Source: an uncultured Synechococcus sp.
GTDB lineage: Bacteria > Cyanobacteriota > Cyanobacteriia > PCC-6307 > Cyanobiaceae
Length of the DNA stretch: 64,000 nucleotides
NCBI GenBank assembly: GCA_913049535.1
Contig: CAJWYF010000008.1
Span: 1-64,000, forward strand
Direction of reading: 5' to 3'
Both the position numbers and the translations under genes were made by a program. The number at the start of each line of letters is the position of its first letter. The stretch's first letter is position 1. Shown here in pieces: positions 57,179 to 64,000 of the stretch. Under the pieces are notes generated by a model, which did no database searches, was not told the origin of the DNA, and saw only the letters and a list, made by a program, of their open reading frames with translations.

Positions 57179-57922
57179 TTGGTTCAGTCCCGCTCACGTC
57201 AAGAGCCCCCGGTCAATGTGCGGCTGCAGCAGGATCTGAAAAATGACCTGATCGCTGGTCTGTTGGTGGTCATTCCGCTGGCCACGACCATCTGGCTGGC
57301 CACGATCGTCACCCGATTCGTGGTGAGTTTTCTGACCTCGGTTCCCAAGCAGTTCAATCCGTTCAACACGCTCAACCCGCTGCTGCAGGAGCTGATCAAC
57401 CTCTCCGTGGGTCTTCTGGTCCCCCTGCTGGGAATCCTGCTGATCGGTCTGATGGCCCGCAACATCGTCGGGCGTTGGTTGTTGGATTTCGGTGAAGGCA
57501 CCCTGGCCCGGATTCCGCTGGCGGGATCCGTCTACAAGACGCTGAAGCAGATCCTTGAAACGGTGCTGCGCGATAACAGCACTCGTTTTCGCCGCGTGGT
57601 GCTGGTCGAGTACCCGCGGGAAGGCATCTATGCCCTCGGGTTTGTGACCGGAATGCTCAGTGCTGGCATGCAATCGAGTTTTCCCCAGCCCATGGTGAGC
57701 ATCTTCATTCCAACGGCGCCGAATCCCACCACCGGCTGGTACAGCATCGTCCCTGAAACATCCGTCAAGGATCTCGACATGAGTGTTGAGGACGCCTTTC
57801 GAACGATCATCTCCGCTGGCATCGTCAATCCCGATGAGCGTCCGGCTCAGAGCAACCGCAGTTTTTCCAGCCTGCTTGCTCAGCTCCGTCCCACCCCGAT
57901 GGCAGCCCCCCCCAAGTCTTGA
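57179..57922 (+). CDS. DUF502 family membrane protein
   Basis: 247 aa from a TTG at 57179. Two membrane helices (LIAGLLVVIPLATTIWLATIV; LLVPLLGILLIGLMARNIVG) are followed by the DUF502 blocks LARIPLAGSVYKTLKQILETVL, VVLVEYPREGIYALGFVTG, VSIFIPTAPNPTTGWYSIVP and LDMSVEDAFRTIISAG. Related plant proteins (COV) and bacterial members are of unknown function. nusB follows after 3 bases and is probably co-transcribed. Confidence 0.88.
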   Translation: MVQSRSRQEPPVNVRLQQDLKNDLIAGLLVVIPLATTIWLATIVTRFVVSFLTSVPKQFNPFNTLNPLLQELINLSVGLLVPLLGILLIGLMARNIVGRWLLDFGEGTLARIPLAGSVYKTLKQILETVLRDNSTRFRRVVLVEYPREGIYALGFVTGMLSAGMQSSFPQPMVSIFIPTAPNPTTGWYSIVPETSVKDLDMSVEDAFRTIISAGIVNPDERPAQSNRSFSSLLAQLRPTPMAAPPKS

Positions 57923-57925
57923 TTC

Positions 57926-58537
57926 ATGCAGAACCGCACCATCGCCAGGGAGCTGGCGCTGCTGATCCTCGGCCAGTTTCAAGACCCTGCAGAGCGGGGC
58001 GATCAAAGCACCGAGCAGCTGTTGGCCCAAGCCATGGCATCGCTGAACAGCCACCTGCGCGAGTCACTGGATCGCAGCGCTGAGGAGCTGCAGCAGGCAC
58101 AGCAGTCCTTGCTGGACAGTGAACTGGCAGAAGGCGAACTCCCCAAGGTGCGGGACCACCTGCGCCAGGGACTCGAGCGGGCTGAGCAGGTCCTCAACCG
58201 TCTTTCTTCCAGCCTGGAATTTCCCCGTTTGCTGCTGCTGGCCGATCAGCGTGAATTGCGCGCCTGGGCCCTTGAGCGCTCTGGTGCGGTCGCTGCTGCG
58301 CAACCTGAGCTGGACCAGCGCATCGACGGGGTCATGGAGGGTTGGCGTCTCACGCGCCTGCCCCGGATTGATCAGGACATCCTGCGGCTGGCGGTCGTTG
58401 AGATGGATCGCTTTGCCACCCCAGCTGCTGTGGCTTGCAATGAAGCCGTTGAACTAGCTCACCGCTACAGCGATGAAGCGGGCCGGCGCATGATCAACGG
58501 TGTTTTGCGGCGCTACACCACCGCGCACCACGCCTGA
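57926..58537 (+). CDS. nusB: Transcription antitermination factor NusB
   Basis: 203 aa, larger than the about 140-aa E. coli protein because of a long helical insertion (residues 40-110) common in cyanobacteria. The N-terminal RTIARELALLILGQF and the C-terminal RLPRIDQDILRLAVVEMDRF, AVACNEAVELAHRYSDEAGRRMINGVLRRY blocks are typical. NusB with S10 binds boxA RNA for rRNA antitermination. It starts 3 bases after the DUF502 stop and ends 4 bases before ftsY. Confidence 0.93.
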   Translation: MQNRTIARELALLILGQFQDPAERGDQSTEQLLAQAMASLNSHLRESLDRSAEELQQAQQSLLDSELAEGELPKVRDHLRQGLERAEQVLNRLSSSLEFPRLLLLADQRELRAWALERSGAVAAAQPELDQRIDGVMEGWRLTRLPRIDQDILRLAVVEMDRFATPAAVACNEAVELAHRYSDEAGRRMINGVLRRYTTAHHA

Positions 58538-58541
58538 GCTC

Positions 58542-60089
58542 ATGGCTGATTTCGACTGGTTCCAGCGTCAGGACGGCAGCGACGCTCAAGGTGCATCACC
58601 GGATGATGCCCTCGACTGGGCACGCCAGGCCTACGCCCGGCTCAAGGCACAGCAGCAGGCCGAGAAGCTTGCTGCTGAGGCTGAACCGGCGTCTCCATCA
58701 GCACCAGCTGCTGCACCCGTGTCTGAACCAGCTCCTGCAGCTGCCGTGGCCCTCGAACCACAGCAGGAGGTTGAGGCCACGGCTCCAGCAGAGGAGCCAA
58801 CGGTCGAGCCCTCTCCCCCCATGGCCCAGTCGCTGGAGCCATCCGGGCAGCTTGATGCGGAGCCCGAACCTGCCTCTGCCCCGGCGTTGTCCTGGCTTGA
58901 GCAGGCCGCGGCGCGCCGCCAGGAACGGTTGGATGAGCTGGTGGTTCCTGAACCGCAGCAGGAATCCCAGAGCCCTGCAGAGCCTGTCGTGCCGTCGATC
59001 GACGCCAACCTCGCCCAGCAGCAGCAGGCCCCAACAACCCCTTCCGATGTCGCCGATGCCGAACCGGCCTTGGGGCAGCTCGATGAGGAGTTCCTCTGGT
59101 CCGCTGAGGTGCTGGCTGCCCAGGGCCGCAGCGTCGAGCAGGTCTCGCTTGAGGAGATCGATTGGCTCGGACGCTTGCGGCGCGGCATGGAGAAGACGCG
59201 TCAGAACTTTGTCACCACCCTGCTGGAGAACCTCGGCTCTGATCCGCTGTCTGAGGAATCCCTCGATGACATCGAGACCCTGCTGCTGCAGGCCGATGTT
59301 GGAGTGGAAGCCACCGATCAAGTGCTCGAGCGACTGCGGCGGCGCATGAATGAGCAGGTGGTGGATGCCAATGCCGCCATCGACCTGTTGAAACAACAGC
59401 TGCGTGAGCTCCTTGATGCCCCGCTGCACAACAGCGACACGCCCGCTCTGCTGGCACCCAAAAAAGGCGCGCTCAACATCTGGCTGATGGTGGGGGTCAA
59501 TGGCGTCGGTAAGACCACGACCCTCGGCAAGTTGGCCAACCTGGCTGTGCGCAGTGGTTACAGCTGCCTGGTGGCGGCGGGCGACACCTTCCGGGCCGCG
59601 GCCGTGCAGCAACTGCAGGTGTGGGCTGAGCGCAGTGGGGTGTCCGTTGTGGCCAACCCGTCAGCCAACGCTGATCCAGCGGCTGTGGTGTTCGATGCCA
59701 TCGGTGCCGCGCGCTCCAAGGGCAGTGAACTGCTCCTGGTGGATACCGCCGGGCGGCTGCAGACCAAGCACAACTTGATGGAAGAGCTGGCCAAGGTGCG
59801 CCGTGTTGTCGATCGCCTTGCCCCGGAGGCCGTGGTGGAGTCACTGCTCGTTCTTGATGCCAGCCAAGGCCAGAACGGTCTGCGGCAGGCCATGGCCTTT
59901 GCTTCTGCCGCTGGACTCACCGGTGTGGTGCTCACCAAGCTCGATGGCACGGCTCGTGGTGGTGTGGCCCTGGCTGTGGCATCGGAGAGCAAGCTGCCGA
60001 TTCGTTTCATCGGCGCCGGCGAAGGCCTGCGTGATCTACGGCCGTTCAACAGCTTTGAATTCGTGGAGGCCCTGCTGGCGCGGGCTTGA
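58542..60089 (+). CDS. ftsY: Signal recognition particle receptor FtsY
   Basis: 515 aa. The first 200 residues are an acidic Ala/Pro/Glu/Gln-rich linker (A domain), poorly conserved. The NG GTPase domain follows: WLGRLRRGMEKTRQNFVTTL, then G1 MVGVNGVGKTTTLGKLANL, GDTFRAAAVQQLQVWAERSGV, G3 LLVDTAGRLQTKHNLMEEL and G4 VLTKLDGTARGGVALAV. It receives SRP-ribosome complexes at the membrane. The ATG at 58542 is 4 bases after nusB. Between ftsY and the phosphatase gene an inverted repeat (CTGGGGC at 60092, GCCCCAG at 60115) lies without a T-run. Confidence 0.96.
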   Translation: MADFDWFQRQDGSDAQGASPDDALDWARQAYARLKAQQQAEKLAAEAEPASPSAPAAAPVSEPAPAAAVALEPQQEVEATAPAEEPTVEPSPPMAQSLEPSGQLDAEPEPASAPALSWLEQAAARRQERLDELVVPEPQQESQSPAEPVVPSIDANLAQQQQAPTTPSDVADAEPALGQLDEEFLWSAEVLAAQGRSVEQVSLEEIDWLGRLRRGMEKTRQNFVTTLLENLGSDPLSEESLDDIETLLLQADVGVEATDQVLERLRRRMNEQVVDANAAIDLLKQQLRELLDAPLHNSDTPALLAPKKGALNIWLMVGVNGVGKTTTLGKLANLAVRSGYSCLVAAGDTFRAAAVQQLQVWAERSGVSVVANPSANADPAAVVFDAIGAARSKGSELLLVDTAGRLQTKHNLMEELAKVRRVVDRLAPEAVVESLLVLDASQGQNGLRQAMAFASAAGLTGVVLTKLDGTARGGVALAVASESKLPIRFIGAGEGLRDLRPFNSFEFVEALLARA

Positions 60090-60131
60090 GCCTGGGGCCG
60101 TCGCTAGCTTGGAAGCCCCAGCGGCAGCCCC

Positions 60132-61511
60132 ATGGGCGGAACGCCGCCTACCCATCGCTCGCCTTCTTCTGCGGCAATTACCCCGGCAGCATCGCTGCGG
60201 CAGTTGATCGACAGCCTCAACCGTGAGCAGCGCCGCAACCAGGAACTGCTGGCGTCCCTCGGTTTTGCCCTGCGAAGTTTCACCAACCTCAGTCGCTTTC
60301 TTGAGTTGGTGCCGCTGCTGACGGCCCGGTTGGTGGAGGCAGAGGGTGCGGTGCTGCTGACCTTTCGCAGTGATGGTGGTCTCTGGCGTGAGCAGCTGCA
60401 TGGCTCATCCCAGGAACGTTGCGGCAAGCTGTTGCGCCTGCTGGCCGGCCTGCAGGACAGCGAGCTGGACCGTGATGCCGGTGATGAGGCGATGGCCACC
60501 CGTCTCGATCAGTTGGTGCGCCGCCAGCTGGGTGATGTGCAGCTTTTCGGCACCTCCGTGGTGGCCAAGAACCGTCAACGCGGGCGCCTTTATGTCTTCA
60601 GTGGCGACCCGCAATTCTCCTGGAGCGAAGTGCGCCGCCGGCATGTGCAGCTTGTGGCTGATCAGACGGCGGTGGCGATTGAGAATGAACTGCTGCTGGA
60701 GGAGATGCGCCGCCACCAGCGGCTGGACCAGCAGCTCAGCATCGGCGGTGAGATTCAGGCTCAGCTGCTGCCCAGTCGCTGCCCGGTGATCGATGGGGTG
60801 GAGCTGGCCGCCAGTTGCCGCCCGGCGTTTCAGGTGGGCGGTGATTACTACGACTTCATCCCGACCCGACCTCAGCTCAGCGGCAAACGCCGTGAACAGG
60901 GTCGTTGGGCAGTGGTCATGGGCGATGTGATGGGCAAGGGCATCCCGGCTGGTCTGTTGATGACCCTGTTGCGGGGCATGTTGCGCGCTGAGGTGCTCAC
61001 CGGCCTACCGCCGGACCGGATCCTGCATGACCTCAATGAGCTTGCCCAGGAGGACCTGGCCCATTCCAATCGCTTCGTGACGCTCTTTTATTCGGAGTTT
61101 GATCCACGAACCCGGGTTTTGCGATTCAGCAACGCCGCCCACAACCCGCCCCTGATCTGGCGCCGTCAGGGGCACACCGTCGAGCGTCTCGACGCTCCGG
61201 GCCTGTTGATCGGTCTGCAACCCGATGCTGATTACGGCTGCGAGCAGGTGCAGCTCGAGCCCGGGGATGTGCTGCTCTATTACACCGATGGGGTCACCGA
61301 AGCCAGTGGCGTCGGTGGTGAGCGTTTCGATGAAGAACGCCTGATGCGAGCACTGCTGGCGATCTGCAAGAACGTTCCCGATGCCCAGGGCATTCTTGAT
61401 CAACTGTTTGCGCGTCTTGATCGCTTTGTCGGCGCCGGCCGGCAGCTGGAGGATGACGCCTCCATGGTGGTGCTCAAGGTCCACGACGAAGTGGTGTTGC
61501 CGTCCATTTAG
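60132..61511 (+). CDS. PP2C-type serine phosphatase (RsbU/SpoIIE-like) with N-terminal GAF-like domain
   Basis: 459 aa. Residues 35-190 look like a GAF sensor domain (LARL-type helix, then QLVADQTAVAIENELLLEEMRRH linker helix). The catalytic SpoIIE domain has FQVGGDYYDFI, VVMGDVMGKGIPAGLLMTLLRGML, FSNAAHNPPLIWRRQG and LLYYTDGVTEASGVGGERFDEERL with the metal-binding Asp residues. Such enzymes dephosphorylate anti-sigma antagonist proteins; no such partner gene is in the window. A start in the leader region before residue 15 is not fully certain. argH follows after 9 bases. Confidence 0.88.
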   Translation: MGGTPPTHRSPSSAAITPAASLRQLIDSLNREQRRNQELLASLGFALRSFTNLSRFLELVPLLTARLVEAEGAVLLTFRSDGGLWREQLHGSSQERCGKLLRLLAGLQDSELDRDAGDEAMATRLDQLVRRQLGDVQLFGTSVVAKNRQRGRLYVFSGDPQFSWSEVRRRHVQLVADQTAVAIENELLLEEMRRHQRLDQQLSIGGEIQAQLLPSRCPVIDGVELAASCRPAFQVGGDYYDFIPTRPQLSGKRREQGRWAVVMGDVMGKGIPAGLLMTLLRGMLRAEVLTGLPPDRILHDLNELAQEDLAHSNRFVTLFYSEFDPRTRVLRFSNAAHNPPLIWRRQGHTVERLDAPGLLIGLQPDADYGCEQVQLEPGDVLLYYTDGVTEASGVGGERFDEERLMRALLAICKNVPDAQGILDQLFARLDRFVGAGRQLEDDASMVVLKVHDEVVLPSI

Positions 61512-61520
61512 GCTGCATTC

Positions 61521-62936
61521 ATGAGCGGATCAGACGGCGTCACCGGGGGCTCCGGCAGTGGTTGGAGTGATCGTTTCGAGCAGGGGCTGCATCCCGCCAT
61601 CGAGCGCTTCAATGCCTCCATTGGTTTTGATATCGCTTTGCTGCAGCAGGATCTTGATGGTTCTGTAGCCCATGCGCGCATGCTCGGCCGCTGCGGGTTG
61701 ATCAGTGAGGCCGAAAGCGAGCAGCTGATTGCTGGCCTGGAAGCGGTGCGACAGGAGGCTGCTGCTGGTGCCTTCAATCCAGGTCTGGAAGCTGAAGATG
61801 TTCATTTCGCCGTTGAGCGCCGCCTGATCGAACAGCTCGGTCCGTTGGGCAAGAAGCTCCACACCGGTCGCAGCCGCAATGATCAGGTGGGAACGGATCT
61901 GCGCCTATGGCTGCGTGAGCACATCGATGGCATTGATCAGCTGCTGCGCCGCTTTCAACGGGCCCTGTTCCGCCATGCCCATGAGCATCTCGACACCCTG
62001 ATCCCGGGCTACACGCACCTGCAGCGCGCCCAGCCTCTGTCGCTGGCTCACCATCTGCTCGCCTATGTGGAGATGGCTGAGCGTGATCGAAACCGTCTTG
62101 AGGACGTGCGCCGCCGGGTCAATTGTTCTCCCCTCGGTGCAGCCGCCCTGGCGGGTACGCCGCTGCCGATTGACCGGCGCCAGACCGCCGCAGAGCTTGG
62201 CTTCGAGGCCATCTATGCCAACAGCCTGGATGCGGTGAGTGACCGCGATTTCACGGTGGAATTCAGCGCCGCCGCTTCCCTGGTGATGGCGCACCTCAGC
62301 CGGTTGGCGGAGGAGGTGATCTTTTGGGCCAGCGAGGAATTCGCTTTCATCCGCCTCACGGATCGTTGCGCCACAGGCAGCAGCTTGATGCCGCAGAAGA
62401 AGAACCCTGATGTGCCTGAGTTGGTGCGCGGCAAGACCGGTCGGGTCTTTGGACACCTCCAGGGTCTGCTGACCATGATCAAGGGGCTGCCTTTGGCCTA
62501 CAACAAGGACTTCCAGGAGGACAAAGAAGCCCTCTTTGATGTGGTCGCCACCACGGAGGCGTGCCTCGAGGCGATGGCGATCCTGCTGGAGGAGGGCCTG
62601 AGCTTCCGCCCCGAACGGCTCAACAGTGCTGTGGCCAGTGATTTTTCCAATGCCACCGATGTGGCTGATTACCTGGTGGCCCGCGATGTTCCCTTTCGCG
62701 AGGCCTACCAGCTGGTTGGCCGCTTGGTGAAGACTTGTCTGGATGAAGGTGTTCTGCTGCGCGATCTTCCCCTGCCCCGCTGGCAGGAGCTTCATCCCGC
62801 TTTTGATCAGGACATCTTTGCTGCCATCGCTCCACGGCAGGTGGTTGCAGCCCGCTGTAGCGAAGGCGGTACGGGCTTTGATCAGGTCAGTTCACAGCTG
62901 GAGCGATGGCATCCTCTGCTGATGTCGTCTCCATGA
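61521..62936 (+). CDS. argH: Argininosuccinate lyase
   Basis: 471 aa. Cleaves argininosuccinate to arginine and fumarate. Superfamily blocks are [64 protein letters not shown], and the signature [16 protein letters not shown] with the catalytic Ser. The enzyme is a cytosolic tetramer. Its partner argG is at 30.0 kb on the other strand. It is followed by a 96-base leader before the RNA-binding protein gene. Confidence 0.97.
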   Translation: MSGSDGVTGGSGSGWSDRFEQGLHPAIERFNASIGFDIALLQQDLDGSVAHARMLGRCGLISEAESEQLIAGLEAVRQEAAAGAFNPGLEAEDVHFAVERRLIEQLGPLGKKLHTGRSRNDQVGTDLRLWLREHIDGIDQLLRRFQRALFRHAHEHLDTLIPGYTHLQRAQPLSLAHHLLAYVEMAERDRNRLEDVRRRVNCSPLGAAALAGTPLPIDRRQTAAELGFEAIYANSLDAVSDRDFTVEFSAAASLVMAHLSRLAEEVIFWASEEFAFIRLTDRCATGSSLMPQKKNPDVPELVRGKTGRVFGHLQGLLTMIKGLPLAYNKDFQEDKEALFDVVATTEACLEAMAILLEEGLSFRPERLNSAVASDFSNATDVADYLVARDVPFREAYQLVGRLVKTCLDEGVLLRDLPLPRWQELHPAFDQDIFAAIAPRQVVAARCSEGGTGFDQVSSQLERWHPLLMSSP

Positions 62937-63032
62937 CATCGATCAGTAGGGGGCTGCCGGTCTAGATTTTGGATGTTCCTCACGCTGTGGGGAGACTTTC
63001 CCTATCAACGGTCCATTGGGTCCCTACGGCCA

Positions 63033-63722
63033 GTGAGTATTTTTGTCGGCAACCTCCCCTTCCGCGCGGAGCAGGAGGACATCATCGAACTGTTCGCCTC
63101 CTTTGGTGAGGTCACGAACTGTTCGCTTCCTCTCGAACGTGACACCGGCCGAAAGCGTGGTTTTGCTTTCGTCGAGATGGTGGATGAAGCCACAGAGGAG
63201 CGGGCGATCGAGGGGCTTCAGGGCACCGAGATGATGGGACGCCCCCTGCGCATCAACAAGGCTGAACCCCGTGGCGGCGGTGGCGGCGGCCGCGGCGGTT
63301 ACGGCGGCGGCGGTGGTGGCCGCGGTGGCTATGGCGGCGGCGGCGGTGGTTACGGCGGCGGTGGTGGCCGCGGTGGCTATGGCGGCGGCGGCGGTGGTTA
63401 CGGCGGTGGTGGCGGCGGCGGCTACCAGGATCGCGGTGGCTATGGCGGCGGTGGCGGCGGTGGCGGCTACCAGGACCGCGGTGGCTATGGCGGCGGCGGT
63501 GGTGAGCGCGGCTCAGGCGCCCGTGGTTGGGAAGACCGCAGCTACGGCGGTGGCAACCAGGGCGGCGGCGGTGATGCCTACGGCGGCGGTGGCGGCTACG
63601 GCGGTGGCGAACCCAGTCGCGACAGTTTTGATGAAGGGCGCAGTCGCCGCAAGCGCGGCGGCGGCAGCGGTGGTGGCGCCCCCTCTGAGGACTGGGGTGA
63701 TTACGGCGGCGCCGAGGGCTGA
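63033..63722 (+). CDS. Glycine-rich RNA-binding protein (RRM domain)
   Basis: 229 aa from a GTG at 63033. Residues 1-80 form an RRM: RNP2 SIFVGNLPF, then DIIELFASFGEVTNCSLPLERDTGRKRGFAFVEMVDEATEERAIEGLQ, with RNP1 RKRGFAFVEM. Residues 85-200 are a Gly/Tyr/Arg-rich low-complexity tail (RGGYGGGG and YQDRGGYGGGG repeats), longer than in most cyanobacterial Rbp proteins. Such Rbp proteins are cold-induced in other cyanobacteria. A longer ATG start at 62973 is possible, but the RRM normally begins right after MSI. Confidence 0.93.
   Translation: MSIFVGNLPFRAEQEDIIELFASFGEVTNCSLPLERDTGRKRGFAFVEMVDEATEERAIEGLQGTEMMGRPLRINKAEPRGGGGGGRGGYGGGGGGRGGYGGGGGGYGGGGGRGGYGGGGGGYGGGGGGGYQDRGGYGGGGGGGGYQDRGGYGGGGGERGSGARGWEDRSYGGGNQGGGGDAYGGGGGYGGGEPSRDSFDEGRSRRKRGGGSGGGAPSEDWGDYGGAEG
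63271..63640. repeat. GC-rich tandem repeat in the RRM gene tail
   Basis: The sequence coding the glycine-rich tail repeats GGNGGY-type codons. An exact copy of about 47 bases at 63312-63358 recurs at 63360-63406, a 48-base period. CTACCAGGANCGCGGTGGCT also recurs near 63421 and 63465. It is a coding microsatellite-like tract that can change length by slippage; it is not a CRISPR array. Confidence 0.8.
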
Positions 63723-63725
63723 GCC

Positions 63726-64000
63726 CTAGAGCCCTCGCTCTTCCAACTGCCGAGCGGCCCGTTCCAGCACATCGGGGCGTGCTGAGCGTTCGCTGGCCTC
63801 CCTGCTGAGCTGTCGTCTCCAGTAGCGGGCGCCGCTCACACCCTCCACCAGATGAACCAGATGCCGGGCTATGGGCCAGAGACGTCCACCGGAGCTGCAC
63901 CATCGTTCGGCATGGGGGATCACACCGCGCAGCACCTCTGAAGCCTTCACCGCGTTGCGGCTGTGGTCTCCAAAGAGCTGCTGATCCACCTGGTTCCACT
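63726..64000 (-). CDS. dusA: tRNA-dihydrouridine synthase DusA-like, C-terminal part
   Basis: Partial gene running off the right edge. The visible 91 or so residues are WNQVDQQLFGD and HSRNAVKASEVLRGVIPHAERW, then WPIARHLVHLVEGVSGARYWRRQLSREA, matching the end of DusA (IxRHMLGLFxGxPGARxWRRxLS). DusA reduces U20 in tRNA with FMN and NADPH; the catalytic Cys and flavin site lie outside the window. Its stop is 4 bases from the RRM gene stop, convergent. Confidence 0.85.
   Translation of the reverse strand, partial: WNQVDQQLFGDHSRNAVKASEVLRGVIPHAERWCSSGGRLWPIARHLVHLVEGVSGARYWRRQLSREASERSARPDVLERAARQLEERGL

Noticed and set aside
60092-60121. CTGGGGC/GCCCCAG inverted repeat between ftsY and the phosphatase gene
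   Set aside because: 16-base loop and no T-run; could be chance in GC-rich sequence.
63271-63640. Repeat tract considered as a CRISPR array
   Set aside because: Period is 9-48 bases within one reading frame and codes Gly/Tyr repeats; no unique spacers.

Overview
The window is a gene-dense, high-GC stretch of a cyanobacterial chromosome, almost certainly from a marine or brackish picocyanobacterium of the Synechococcus/Cyanobium type. The evidence is photosystem II PsbQ, a Tic20-family protein, a phytol-kinase-like protein, a DUF3134 protein, a group 2 sigma factor, a sucrose-phosphate-synthase-type glycosyltransferase and two DUF1400 proteins. The order dnaN, PRC-barrel-like gene, purL, purF, gyrA-type gene, TPR gene, queG, nusB, ftsY, rsbU-like gene, argH, RRM gene, dus matches what I recall as the conventional start of Synechococcus and Prochlorococcus chromosomes. 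I could not run a search, so the species is not assigned.

Layout. 0-8.5 kb: a helicase gene (hrpB), then a molybdenum-cofactor cluster (TSUP permease-moaB on minus, moaD-moaE on plus, moaC-moeA on minus), then a guanine-deaminase-like enzyme with an MFS transporter. 8.5-17.5 kb: ppk1, a sigma factor, a phytol-kinase-like protein, DAHP synthase, aconitase B and a sulfotransferase-like protein. 17.5-25.7 kb: a radical SAM protein, an O-antigen-ligase/IctB-type membrane protein, purU, a GMC oxidoreductase, psbQ, an FAD oxidoreductase with a non-standard start, and pstS ending at a strong bidirectional terminator. 25.7-34.6 kb: dnaK, aroE, a Tic20-like gene, rpsF with a structured leader, argG, small conserved genes, mraY and purT. 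34.5-45.9 kb: a glycosyltransferase-only SPS, a DUF1400 hydrolase, uvrA, recN, a UbiB-family kinase, a DUF1400 protein and thrC. 45.9-46.3 kb: a 404-base non-coding, repeat- and hairpin-rich region next to dnaN that is the best origin candidate. 46.3-64 kb: the dnaN-to-dus block.

Functional links. Five Moco genes lie together (moaA, mobA and nitrate reductase are not in the window). Four purine-related genes (purL, purF, purT, purU) occur, and PurU and PurT form a formate producer/consumer pair. Phosphate metabolism is represented by ppk1 and pstS. Repair genes recN and uvrA are co-directional. Almost all space is coding, neighbours often overlap, and many genes start at GTG or TTG.

I saw no CRISPR array, insertion sequence, prophage, rRNA or tRNA. 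The region is mostly core genome and I found no obvious new multi-gene system. The most interesting signals are the rpsF leader, the putative origin region, the unusual start of the FAD oxidoreductase, the GyrA-type protein lacking two hallmark features, the truncated SPS and a PsbQ without a lipobox.
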